Positions 51,506 through 59,412 of a stretch of 64,000 bases of DNA are shown here, piece after piece (positions within the stretch are counted from its first letter, which is position 1; each line of letters starts with the position of its first letter). This DNA is from Verrucomicrobiaceae bacterium (GTDB taxonomy: Bacteria; Verrucomicrobiota; Verrucomicrobiia; Verrucomicrobiales; Verrucomicrobiaceae): NCBI GenBank assembly GCA_019694165.1, contig JAIBCL010000020.1:1-64000 (forward strand), given 5' to 3'. The notes beneath the pieces were generated by a model. It was not told the DNA's origin. It searched no databases and worked only from the letters and a program-made list of their open reading frames with translations. Both the position numbers and the translations under genes were made by a program.

Positions 51506-52990
51506 TCACGGCGTCACCGACGTCCGCTGCGCGGTGAAGAGCGCGCCGTTGAGCGAGTTGCCGCTGGTGAAGACGCTCGCCATGCCGCCGGCGGTGTAGA
51601 TCACGCCGTTGCCGTAGCACTCGGCGTAGCCGGCGGGCAGCTTGTCACCGCTGACGAATCCGGCGTTGTCGATGCGCATGATCTGCTCGCAGTTCGAGGC
51701 GGCCATCGCGTCCCAGATTTGTCCCGTGGCATACACGATGCCGTTCGCCGCGCCGCTGCCGATGGTGAGATCGCACACTTCATCCGTGGCCGCCGCGCCG
51801 TAGCCGAAGCTGGCCGCGCCGGCGATGGCTCCTACATTGGTGCTCACGCAGCGGGTGACGAATCCGGCGGCCACGTTGTTGCCGCCGAAGCTGAAGGTGT
51901 AGGTGCCGGCGTTGTCGAAGGCTTCGATGTCGTTCGAGTATGAGCCGAGCACTCCCATGATCGGCGTGCCGCCACGGTTCGCGCCGTTGGCGAGGAGCGA
52001 GATGGTCATCGCGGTGGGCACGGCGCCGCCGTTCACGCTCGAGCCGGTGGCATACGCGTAGTCGCCGATGGCGGCGAGGCCGAACATGCAGTCGCGCTGG
52101 TTCACATTGTCACGCCAGGCCGGGAAGCCGGCGGGCACCGTGCCGATGAAGCCGCCGCCTTTGACGACGCGCAGCACCGCCATGTCTTCGAGCGAAATCG
52201 CCGCGCGGTTCAGCGTGCCGCCGAGGAAGACGCTGGTGCCCGTGACGCGCACGAACGACTGGCGCACGGCCTGGAAGATGCCGCCCGTGACGCTGCCAGG
52301 CATGAGGAGCGGAGGGCAGGTCCAGTTCGCACCGATCAAGTAGCGCACACCGGCCACGGCGGGTGCGACGGCAGGCCACGCGGGGCTGAGAGCGCCCGTC
52401 GCCGGCACGATCTTGGTGACGACGATGCCGTTGTTCAGGCAGCCGGAGGCGTACACATCAAGGCCGTCAAAGGCGAGCGTGCCGCCGTAGCTGTGTGTGA
52501 TGCCGATGCCGAGCACGGCCGGCGTCAGGTAGGTGATCCATTGCTGCGCGCCGATGCCCACGCCGGGATTCACCGCCAGGCAGCGCACGAACCATGTGTT
52601 CGTGCCACCGACGACGGTGCGCGTGCCGCTGAGGTAGAGACGGTTCGCGGCGGGATCAAAGACGCCGCCGGTGTAAACATACTGGTCCGCCGTGGGTCGG
52701 AAGAAGTTGTCCGGCAAGGCACCGCCGCCGTTGGTGCGATACGTGACGAGCGCCTGCACATTGCCCGCGCCGTAGTCGCGGTAGCCGGCGGAGAAGACAT
52801 TGCCCGCTGCATCGGTGGCGATGGCGGCCTTGGCGTATTCGACGCGTTGCCCGGCGGGCACGGCGGCTGGGGTGTCCCAGTTCACGGCGGCCTGCGAGGT
52901 CGAAGTCGAGGCCAGCGTGGTGGTGATGGCGAGCAGCGCGCCGAGGTTTTTCAGACTGCGACGGCTGATGGATGTGAGTTTCGTTTTCAT
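51506..52990 (-). CDS. Secreted repeat protein, beta-propeller-like, function unknown
   Basis: ATG 52990 gives a signal peptide (MKTKLTSISRRSLKNLGALL, then ALA-rich to SQAA). The remaining 470 residues are Gly/Ala/Thr/Asn-rich with short repeated blocks (GNVFSAGYRDYGAGNVQALV, NRLYLSGTRTVVGGTNTWFV, DYAYATGSSVNGGAVPTAM, NGIVYATGQIWDAMAAS). These look like blades of a propeller. Five cysteines are present. No enzyme motif or C-terminal sorting signal is visible. The leader upstream is CA-rich and lacks an SD. Confidence 0.78.
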   Translation of the reverse strand: MKTKLTSISRRSLKNLGALLAITTTLASTSTSQAAVNWDTPAAVPAGQRVEYAKAAIATDAAGNVFSAGYRDYGAGNVQALVTYRTNGGGALPDNFFRPTADQYVYTGGVFDPAANRLYLSGTRTVVGGTNTWFVRCLAVNPGVGIGAQQWITYLTPAVLGIGITHSYGGTLAFDGLDVYASGCLNNGIVVTKIVPATGALSPAWPAVAPAVAGVRYLIGANWTCPPLLMPGSVTGGIFQAVRQSFVRVTGTSVFLGGTLNRAAISLEDMAVLRVVKGGGFIGTVPAGFPAWRDNVNQRDCMFGLAAIGDYAYATGSSVNGGAVPTAMTISLLANGANRGGTPIMGVLGSYSNDIEAFDNAGTYTFSFGGNNVAAGFVTRCVSTNVGAIAGAASFGYGAAATDEVCDLTIGSGAANGIVYATGQIWDAMAASNCEQIMRIDNAGFVSGDKLPAGYAECYGNGVIYTAGGMASVFTSGNSLNGALFTAQRTSVTP

Positions 52991-53039
52991 GGTGTTGATC
53001 GGATTTGTTGTTGAGTTTTGGATTTGAGATTTGGTTTTG
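52991..53039 (-). promoter_or_regulatory. CA-rich leader without Shine-Dalgarno, upstream of the secreted repeat protein
   Basis: The 49 bases before the ATG, read on the minus strand, contain a single G and are built of CAAA/CAAC words. There is no SD. Such unstructured leaders support start-site accessibility rather than anti-SD pairing. Confidence 0.45.
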
Positions 53040-53234
53040 CTCCGCAGTGCCGGGGGCTTTTCAGCGATTGGCACCGCGGGGCTTCAATCACAGGTGCCGG
53101 ATTCGCCGCGCCCGATTTCACCCGGTTGAAATTTTTTTTCGTTTTTCTTCCGGCCACCGTGTTTTGCCTTCGCCGGGACGTTGTTGACGCGGCCATTCCG
53201 CCCGCGAGAGTTCCCGTGCGCGCGTTCCCGAACC

Positions 53235-53978
53235 ATGCCGAAAACCGCCGTCAGCAAGCAGCACTCGATGCCTTTCCCCGCCACGTCGTGGACGCGCGTG
53301 ATGCGCTATCAGGCCGGCGAGGAAAAATCCGCGCGCGCCGCGCTCGAGGATCTCTGCCGCACCTACTGGCAACCGATCGTGAATTACTTCCAGGCGCTCG
53401 GTTGCGGCGCGGAGGAGGCGCGCGATGCGGCGCAGGAGTTCATGGTGAAGTTTGCCACCCCGGGCGAGGGTTTCGCGCGGCTCGATCCCGCGAAGGGCCG
53501 GCTGCGCGCCTACATGAAGCAGGCCGCGCGTCACTTCATGAGCAAGCTGCGCGAGAAAAACCGCGCCCAACGCCGTGGCGGCGGACTCGAGGCCGTGTCT
53601 GTCGAAGAAAACGAAGAGGCGCTCGGCAGCGAGGACGAGGAAGCATCGTCCACCTACGATCAGAGCTGGGCGCTCGCCGTGCTCGAGGCCGCGTTCACGA
53701 AGCTGCGCGACGAATACGCCTCGCGAAACAAGGGCACGCTTTTCGAGCGCATCCGCCCATGCCTGCTCGAGCCGGAGGACGGCGGCGAGCTTTGCCACCG
53801 GCTGGCGGAGGAATTCAAAACCTCGAGCGCGGCGATGAGCCTCGAAATCCACCGCACGCGCAAGCGCCTCGCGCGTCACCTGCGTCAGCAGGTGCTCGCC
53901 ACGGTCGAGACGGAAGCCGAGGCCGAAGAAGAACTCAGATACCTCATGCGCATCCTCGCGAATGGCGGACGACAGTGA
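53235..53978 (+). CDS. ECF-type RNA polymerase sigma factor (Planctomycetes/Verrucomicrobia kinase-linked type)
   Basis: This 247-residue sigma-70-like factor has region 2 in LEDLCRTYWQPIVNYFQALG and GAEEARDAAQEFMVKF near 55. A region-4-like helix pair lies near 205 (LAEEFKTSSAAMSLEIHRTR). The W-x-P-I-V-N-Y block is typical of ECF factors encoded next to Ser/Thr kinases in this phylum. ATG 53235 starts MPKTAVSKQHSMPFPATSWT. The stop overlaps the kinase start by 17 bp. No anti-sigma factor gene is seen; the kinase may control it. Confidence 0.85.
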   Translation: MPKTAVSKQHSMPFPATSWTRVMRYQAGEEKSARAALEDLCRTYWQPIVNYFQALGCGAEEARDAAQEFMVKFATPGEGFARLDPAKGRLRAYMKQAARHFMSKLREKNRAQRRGGGLEAVSVEENEEALGSEDEEASSTYDQSWALAVLEAAFTKLRDEYASRNKGTLFERIRPCLLEPEDGGELCHRLAEEFKTSSAAMSLEIHRTRKRLARHLRQQVLATVETEAEAEEELRYLMRILANGGRQ

Positions 53979-55977
53979 CAGGACCACCTTCGTGCCCGCT
54001 CCGCCGCGCCAGCCGGAGCGGCGCTGCAGCTCGTGCGGCGGCGTGCTGCCGGATCGCGGCTCACTGAACGGCACATGCCCCGTCTGCATCGCGCGCTCGA
54101 TGACCTTCGCGCTCACCGACGAAGATGATGACGAAGGCGATGATCTGCTCGGTGTCTTCGATGCCGGCCTGCCTTCGGTGCCCGGCTACAAAATCGGCAC
54201 GCTCGCCGGCTCCGGCGGACTCGGCCTCGTCTTCCGCGCCACGCGCGAGAGCGACGGCACGACCGTCGCGCTCAAAATGCTCTCCAGCCGCTGGGTCGAG
54301 GACAAGGAACAGATCGCCCGCTTCGAACGCGAAGCACGCATGCTCTCGAAGCTCGACGATCCAAACATCGTCCGCTTCATCGACTCCGGAACCACGGCGG
54401 ACGGCCATCTCTACATGGCCACCGAGTTCGTCGAAGGCGTCGATCTCCGCCGCCGTCTCGTGCAGAAGCCGCTGCCGCCGAAGGAAGCGCTCGCCATCTT
54501 TGAAAAAATCTGCGCCGCCGTCGAGCACGCGCACGCGATGGAAATCGTGCATCGCGACCTGAAGCCCTCGAACGTCCTGCTCGGCGACGACGGCACCGTG
54601 AAGGTCGCCGACTTCGGCATCGCCAAGCCCGCGCGTGCCGGCTCCGCGGCGGTGTCGCTCACGCAGTCGAACTCCACCATCGGTACGCCTTACTACATGG
54701 CGCCCGAGTCCATCCGCAGTCTCTCCGCTGCCACGCAGCGCTCGGACATCTACTCGCTCGGCGTGATGCTTTACGAGCTGCTCACCGGCTCGCTGCCGAT
54801 GGGCAGCTTCATTCCCGCGTCGAAGAAAGCCGGGCTCGATCCGCGCTTCGATGCCGTGATTCAAAAGGCGCTCGCCGAGAATCCCGCGGACCGCTTTGCC
54901 TCGGTGAAGGCCTTCCGTGAAGCCGTGCAAAAGCTCACGTCACCGCGACCGCCGCGCATCTGGCTCCGCGCCGCCGCTGCGCTGCTCGTACTCGGGTGCG
55001 GAGCCGCTGCGTATGCGTGGCATCGGCATGAGACCGAACTGCGCTGCGGCCACCCCGAGCGCGCCGCCACGCGCGAGTCGCCGTATGTGAACGACCTCGG
55101 CATGAAGTTCGCGCCCGTGCCGGGTCACCACATTTTGATGAGCGTGTGGGAGACGCGCATTCGCGATTTCGTGGTCTTCGCCAGGGAGACAGGCTCCGCG
55201 CCGGCCGAGCCATCGAGCGAAGGCTTCAGCGTGATGGAGTTCACCTTCCGCGAGGCCGACGGCACCACCGTGAATGGTGACGCGACGAAGAGCGGCGCGC
55301 GGAAGAACAAGGCTCAGGCCGGTGCGAAGCCGCTCTTCTCACACGCCATGCTCGTACCCGGCCGCGAAGGCTGGACGGAAAACGGCGCGGCAAACTGGCG
55401 GAATCCGCCGTGGCCCGTCACGCCCGACCATCCGGTGTGCGGCGTCACCTTTGACGAGGCCAGCACGTTTTGCGCCTGGCTCACCACGCGCGAGCGCGCC
55501 GCCGGCCGCATCGGTGCCGCCCACAAATATCGCCTGCCCACTTCCGAGGAGTGGCAGGACGCAGCAGCGCATCCGTCTTCCACGACGACTGATGGCTCGC
55601 CCGCCGAATTCATCTGGGGTGAAGCGTGGCCGCCGCCGCGCGGCTGCGGCAATCTTGCCGGCCGGGAAGTGACCGAGCCGCCCTGGCCTGGCTGGGCCAC
55701 GCTCGACTACGAGGACGGCTACCCACGCACCGCACCCGCGGGACAGTTCGCGCCATCGGCGCTCGGCTTCTTCGACCTCGAAGGCAACGTGAAGGAATGG
55801 TGCGAACCCAAACCCGGCGGCGACCGGAAGCTCGCCCCGCTCCGCGGCGCCGCGTGGGGCACCAATGCGCAGCGCAATGTCTTCGGCCTGCGTTACCTCT
55901 CGCTGGCAAACCCGGCGGAGCGCCACTCGCTGCACGGCTTCCGCTGCGTACTCGAGCATCCGGCTGTGCGCAAGTGA
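53962..55977 (+). CDS. Ser/Thr protein kinase with zinc-ribbon, one membrane segment and SUMF1 domain
   Basis: Order in 671 residues: a zinc ribbon (CSSC at 22-25, CPVC at 39-42), a Pkn2-type kinase (GSGGLGLVFRATRESDGTTV, VALKML, HRDLKPSNVLL, VADFGIAKPA, APESIR), a membrane segment (about 333-352), and a C-terminal SUMF1/FGE-sulfatase domain (GMKFAPVPGHHI, PVCGVTFDEASTFCAWL, YRLPTSEEWQDAA, GNVKEWCEP, HGFRCV). In such fusions the SUMF1 domain is usually an extracytoplasmic sensor rather than a formylglycine enzyme. It overlaps the sigma gene by 17 bp, so kinase and sigma probably form one signalling pair. Confidence 0.9.
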   Translation: MADDSDRTTFVPAPPRQPERRCSSCGGVLPDRGSLNGTCPVCIARSMTFALTDEDDDEGDDLLGVFDAGLPSVPGYKIGTLAGSGGLGLVFRATRESDGTTVALKMLSSRWVEDKEQIARFEREARMLSKLDDPNIVRFIDSGTTADGHLYMATEFVEGVDLRRRLVQKPLPPKEALAIFEKICAAVEHAHAMEIVHRDLKPSNVLLGDDGTVKVADFGIAKPARAGSAAVSLTQSNSTIGTPYYMAPESIRSLSAATQRSDIYSLGVMLYELLTGSLPMGSFIPASKKAGLDPRFDAVIQKALAENPADRFASVKAFREAVQKLTSPRPPRIWLRAAAALLVLGCGAAAYAWHRHETELRCGHPERAATRESPYVNDLGMKFAPVPGHHILMSVWETRIRDFVVFARETGSAPAEPSSEGFSVMEFTFREADGTTVNGDATKSGARKNKAQAGAKPLFSHAMLVPGREGWTENGAANWRNPPWPVTPDHPVCGVTFDEASTFCAWLTTRERAAGRIGAAHKYRLPTSEEWQDAAAHPSSTTTDGSPAEFIWGEAWPPPRGCGNLAGREVTEPPWPGWATLDYEDGYPRTAPAGQFAPSALGFFDLEGNVKEWCEPKPGGDRKLAPLRGAAWGTNAQRNVFGLRYLSLANPAERHSLHGFRCVLEHPAVRK

Positions 55978-55994
55978 GCGGAGAGAGCTGGGCT

Positions 55995-57602
55995 TCACCG
56001 TCCCTCGCGTCCGAGATCCGGCATCGGCGGAAGAATCAGCACGCGCAACGAGTCGAAGGTGATCTCGCCCCGCTTGTTGTCGGTTTGGATGGAGATGGAG
56101 AGCCGGTCCGGAGCATCGGCTCCTCTCGCGGGCAGGCCGAAGGAAATTTCGTTTGGTCCCCCGTCCAGATTCAAGTGCAACGGCCAGGACGGCGCGGTGG
56201 CATCGCCGTTCCTTTGCTCGAGCTGCCACTTCAAGACCCCTGTGCACGGCATGGTGATGCGTGCTTGCACCACAGGCGCGGCGTGTGCATCGGCCTCGTG
56301 CAGAGCGAGCGGTACGAACAGCGCCACGCGGTCCTGGGTGGCGCGCAGCCGCAACGGGCCTCGCTCATTCACTGGCTGCCGCGGACGGGTGGTCACGCCG
56401 CTCCAGCCCCTCGTCGAATCGAACTGCACCTGTGCCCTGCCGCCTGCGTTCGCGACGCGCTCCTTCCACGCCGGGCTTTGGATCACCCGCGCCTCCTCGC
56501 CGGTGCACGGACGATTGTGGAAGAACAGGCGCTCGGCGCTCTCCAACAGTACGACCTGCGGTTTGAGTTCGAGAACCTTGGCTGGCGAAAAATACCTTCC
56601 CTGGAACAGGTCCACTGAAGAAAACGTCTGCGCGAGAAAAGGCAGCAGCGCCTCGGAAAACGAGTCCCCGAAGACCAGCACGCGCTGCTCGATGAGCGGT
56701 GCGCTGTTCGCGGTGCGGCGCATCCGCTGCACGGGATCGGCGGTGGTTTGAAACGTCCAACCGTTTGGCGGCGCGATCACGGGAGAGTCATTCGGCCAGT
56801 CACGGCGATACGTCTCCGTAATGCCAAGCATCGTGGCGAGATCGTGATACGGATGCGTCTCCGGATCTACGCGGCTTTGCAGCGTGGCGCCACTGAGACC
56901 GTGCGTTTCGAGGCTGAGCCGCTTCAGGATTTCACGATATGCGACGAGTGCTCCGGCATCGTTCCAATGGCTGTCACCGCGCAGGTAAAGCGGCTCACGC
57001 AACTTTCGGGCAGTCGTCAGCGGTGTGAGCAGATCGACCGGCTGGCCATCGCGTCCCTCCCCAAAACGCAGGAAATCCTCCATGGTCGAAGGTTGCTTCA
57101 CCCGTGGAATGCCGGTCGGCATGAACTCGGGATACACGGACTCTTTTGCAGGGGCGATCACATGTGCGCTTGCGATGCCTTGATTGCGCAGCCAGCGATG
57201 ACGCATCTCCAAGGCATCGGCGACATAAGCTGAGTCGGCGTCAGTGAAGCGGTCAATGCCTTGGAAGAGCGGCACGGAACGATCGCCGGTGAAGAACAGC
57301 CAGCCATCGCGGCCGACGATCACGCTGTCGGTGGTGGAGATGCCGAAGACTTTCCAGTTCAGCCACGCATCTGTCTTGATGAGCGCGTTGCGAAATGCGA
57401 AGCGATCGGAGAATGCGTTCTCAAATTGTTTCGCCGCACCTGCGGCATCCTTCTTCAGTTCGGCGAGAGTCGGCCAAGGCGTCGGCGTGCGCTTTTCCTC
57501 GATGCCGGCGTTGAACTGCCAGCCCGCGAGCCAACCCGCCGCCGGGATGAAGATCACGGCGAGGAAAAGGGTGACGAGCGAAGTCTGGCAAAAGCGCATC
57601 AT
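55995..57602 (-). CDS. AlgJ/AlgX-like SGNH-type acetyltransferase partner
   Basis: The N-terminus from ATG 57602 (MMRFCQTSLVTLFLAVIFIP) is a membrane anchor or signal. The body matches the ALGX/DHHW family: FENAFSDRFAFRNALIKTD near 60, GRDGWLFFTGD near 100, YLRGDSHWNDAGALVAY (catalytic His/Asp) near 205 and VFGDSFSEALLPFL (Ser) near 308. The C-terminal 130 residues are beta-rich and may bind carbohydrate. With the MBOAT gene upstream it forms an O-acetylation pair for an exported polysaccharide. A 180-bp palindromic element sits between the two genes. Confidence 0.85.
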   Translation of the reverse strand: MMRFCQTSLVTLFLAVIFIPAAGWLAGWQFNAGIEEKRTPTPWPTLAELKKDAAGAAKQFENAFSDRFAFRNALIKTDAWLNWKVFGISTTDSVIVGRDGWLFFTGDRSVPLFQGIDRFTDADSAYVADALEMRHRWLRNQGIASAHVIAPAKESVYPEFMPTGIPRVKQPSTMEDFLRFGEGRDGQPVDLLTPLTTARKLREPLYLRGDSHWNDAGALVAYREILKRLSLETHGLSGATLQSRVDPETHPYHDLATMLGITETYRRDWPNDSPVIAPPNGWTFQTTADPVQRMRRTANSAPLIEQRVLVFGDSFSEALLPFLAQTFSSVDLFQGRYFSPAKVLELKPQVVLLESAERLFFHNRPCTGEEARVIQSPAWKERVANAGGRAQVQFDSTRGWSGVTTRPRQPVNERGPLRLRATQDRVALFVPLALHEADAHAAPVVQARITMPCTGVLKWQLEQRNGDATAPSWPLHLNLDGGPNEISFGLPARGADAPDRLSISIQTDNKRGEITFDSLRVLILPPMPDLGREGR

Positions 57603-57645
57603 GATGATCTCGCTCTTCGCTTGTTCGAGACCGCCCGCCAAACTT

Positions 57646-57825
57646 CCCCCTCACCCCAGCCCTCTCCCCACGGGAGAGGGAGCCAGAGGCGCTGACGCGC
57701 CGAGCTGCTGAGCAGAACGAGTTCCTTTTGTATCGACCAATCCCATGCCGTTGGCTCCACCTTTGTCGTCGGCGCGGAGCGCCATCGTCTCCCTCTCCCG
57801 ATGGGAGAGGGATGGGGTGAGGGGG
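57646..57825. repeat. 180-bp element with 23-bp inverted ends
   Basis: The 23-bp end at 57646-57668 is matched in inverse at 57803-57825 with one mismatch (left end CCCCCTCACCCCAGCCC). Each end adjoins its own hairpin, CTCTCCC-CAC-GGGAGAG and CTCTCCC-GAT-GGGAGAG. No gene is seen inside. It is a MITE/REP-like element between the MBOAT and AlgJ-like genes. Confidence 0.65.
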
Positions 57826-57868
57826 ACAACGACTCGGTGTGCGGTTTTGATTTCATGAGCGCATCTCC

Positions 57869-59290
57869 CTAAAAGCGGAAATAGATGAACGGGTTGTAGG
57901 ACCGGTTCGCCAGCGAGGCGATGCACACGATGAACAAGCTCAATGCACACGCGAGCTTCAGCAGATTCACCGGCGCGCTGCCGCCAAGCTTTTCTTTGAG
58001 CCACGGCAACACGGGGAACATGCCGATGGCGCCGATGACGATCATCGTGAGCAAGCGAGCATCGAGCCAAGTCGCGGCATTGGCAGTCGGGATGATCGTC
58101 TCATTGCGACTCAATCCGATCATGCGCCCCATCAGCACACCAGCGTGATGAAAGGTGTCCGCACGGAAGAGCACCCAGCCAAAGATCCAGACGAGCATCG
58201 TGTAGCTCCAGCTCACGGCTTTGGGCAAGCGTTCCAGTTTGGCACCGAGCCCGACGCGTTCGATCACGAGAAACGCACCGTGATACAAGCCCCAAGCGAT
58301 GAAACTCCACGCCGCGCCGTGCCAGAGACCGCAGAGAAAAAACACGAGCAGCAGATTGAATCCGGTGCGCACGCTGCCGTGGCGATTGCCGCCGAGCGGG
58401 ATGTAGAGGTAGTCGCGAAACCAGGTCGAGAGCGAGATGTGCCAGCGCCGCCAGAACTCCTGCACGGAGCAGGCGACATACGGGTAATTGAAGTTCTCGC
58501 GGAAGTGGATGCCGAACATGCGGCCGAGGCCGAGCGCCATGTCGGAGTAGGCGGAGAAATCGAAGTAGATCTGCAGCGCGTAGCAAATCGCCGCCAGCCA
58601 CGCGAGCGGTGTCGTCACCTCGGCAAGCGGCAGCGCGTGAATGCCATCAACTGGCACGGCGACTGTGTTCGCGATCAGCACCTTTTTGCCGAGGCCGACG
58701 ATGAAGCGACTGACGCCTGCCGCGAAGTCGTCGAGCAAAGACCGGCGGGACTCGATCTCCTCGAAGATGTCCTTGTAGCGCACGATCGGCCCTGCGATGA
58801 GCTGCGGGAAAAGCGTGATGTAGAGCGCGAGATCGTGCAGCTTTCGCTGCGCAGGCACCTGGCCGCGGCTGACGTCGATGATGTAGCTGAGCGCGTGAAA
58901 CGTGTAGAAGGAGATGCCGATCGGCAGATGCACGGTCGGGATCGCGAGATCCTTCATGCCCATCGAGTGCAGCAGCGGGTTTAGCGCCTGCACAATGAAG
59001 CCAGCGTATTTGTAAAACGCGAGCAACGCCAGATTCACCGTCACCGCGACGACCACGATGGCCCGCCTGCCGTTCGCCTTCTCCGCCAGCAGGCCGAAGA
59101 CATAATTCAATCCGATGCTCGTCAGCATGAGCAGCGTGTAGCCGCCCTCGCCCCACGCGTAGAACAGCAGGCTCATCGCCAGCAGCACCATGTTCCGCGC
59201 ATCCGTCGAGCGCGCGAGCCAGTAAAGCACCAGCGTCAGCGGCAGGAAGAGAAACAGAAAGACGGGTGAGGCGAAGACCATGGAACGCAA
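57869..59290 (-). CDS. MBOAT-family O-acyltransferase (AlgI-like)
   Basis: This 473-residue multi-pass protein has the MBOAT motifs: FYTFHALSYIIDVSRGQ near 125, CSVQEFWRRWHISLSTWFRD near 270 and the catalytic histidine in LCGLWHGAAWSFIAWG near 315. AlgI-type proteins pass acetyl groups across the membrane to a periplasmic SGNH partner, here the AlgJ-like protein downstream. No alginate genes are present, so another polysaccharide is acetylated. Confidence 0.92.
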   Translation of the reverse strand: MRSMVFASPVFLFLFLPLTLVLYWLARSTDARNMVLLAMSLLFYAWGEGGYTLLMLTSIGLNYVFGLLAEKANGRRAIVVVAVTVNLALLAFYKYAGFIVQALNPLLHSMGMKDLAIPTVHLPIGISFYTFHALSYIIDVSRGQVPAQRKLHDLALYITLFPQLIAGPIVRYKDIFEEIESRRSLLDDFAAGVSRFIVGLGKKVLIANTVAVPVDGIHALPLAEVTTPLAWLAAICYALQIYFDFSAYSDMALGLGRMFGIHFRENFNYPYVACSVQEFWRRWHISLSTWFRDYLYIPLGGNRHGSVRTGFNLLLVFFLCGLWHGAAWSFIAWGLYHGAFLVIERVGLGAKLERLPKAVSWSYTMLVWIFGWVLFRADTFHHAGVLMGRMIGLSRNETIIPTANAATWLDARLLTMIVIGAIGMFPVLPWLKEKLGGSAPVNLLKLACALSLFIVCIASLANRSYNPFIYFRF

Positions 59291-59329
59291 CGAGACGACT
59301 ATTGCCCAAGCGGCAAAAATGATGAATGA

Positions 59330-59406
59330 GGAATGACGAATGCCGAAGCAATCATTGGCACCGCCACATCCTCACTCGTCATTCTGCATTCGACATTCGT
59401 CATTCC
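59330..59406. repeat. Inverted repeat with 13-bp perfect arms
   Basis: GGAATGACGAATG (59330-59342) and CATTCGTCATTCC (59394-59406) flank 51 bp between the HerA-like stop and the MBOAT start. The internal words ATTGCC and GCATTCGACATTCG are of the same AATG/GACG type. It is probably a small intergenic repeat. Confidence 0.5.
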
Positions 59407-59412
59407 ACCCGG

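Noticed and set aside
53962-55977. SUMF1 domain as the formylglycine-generating enzyme for the two sulfatases
   Set aside because: It is the extracytoplasmic end of a kinase fusion. Such domains usually act as sensors, and the catalytic cysteine pair of FGE is not clear. Sulfatase activation is probably done by an enzyme encoded elsewhere.
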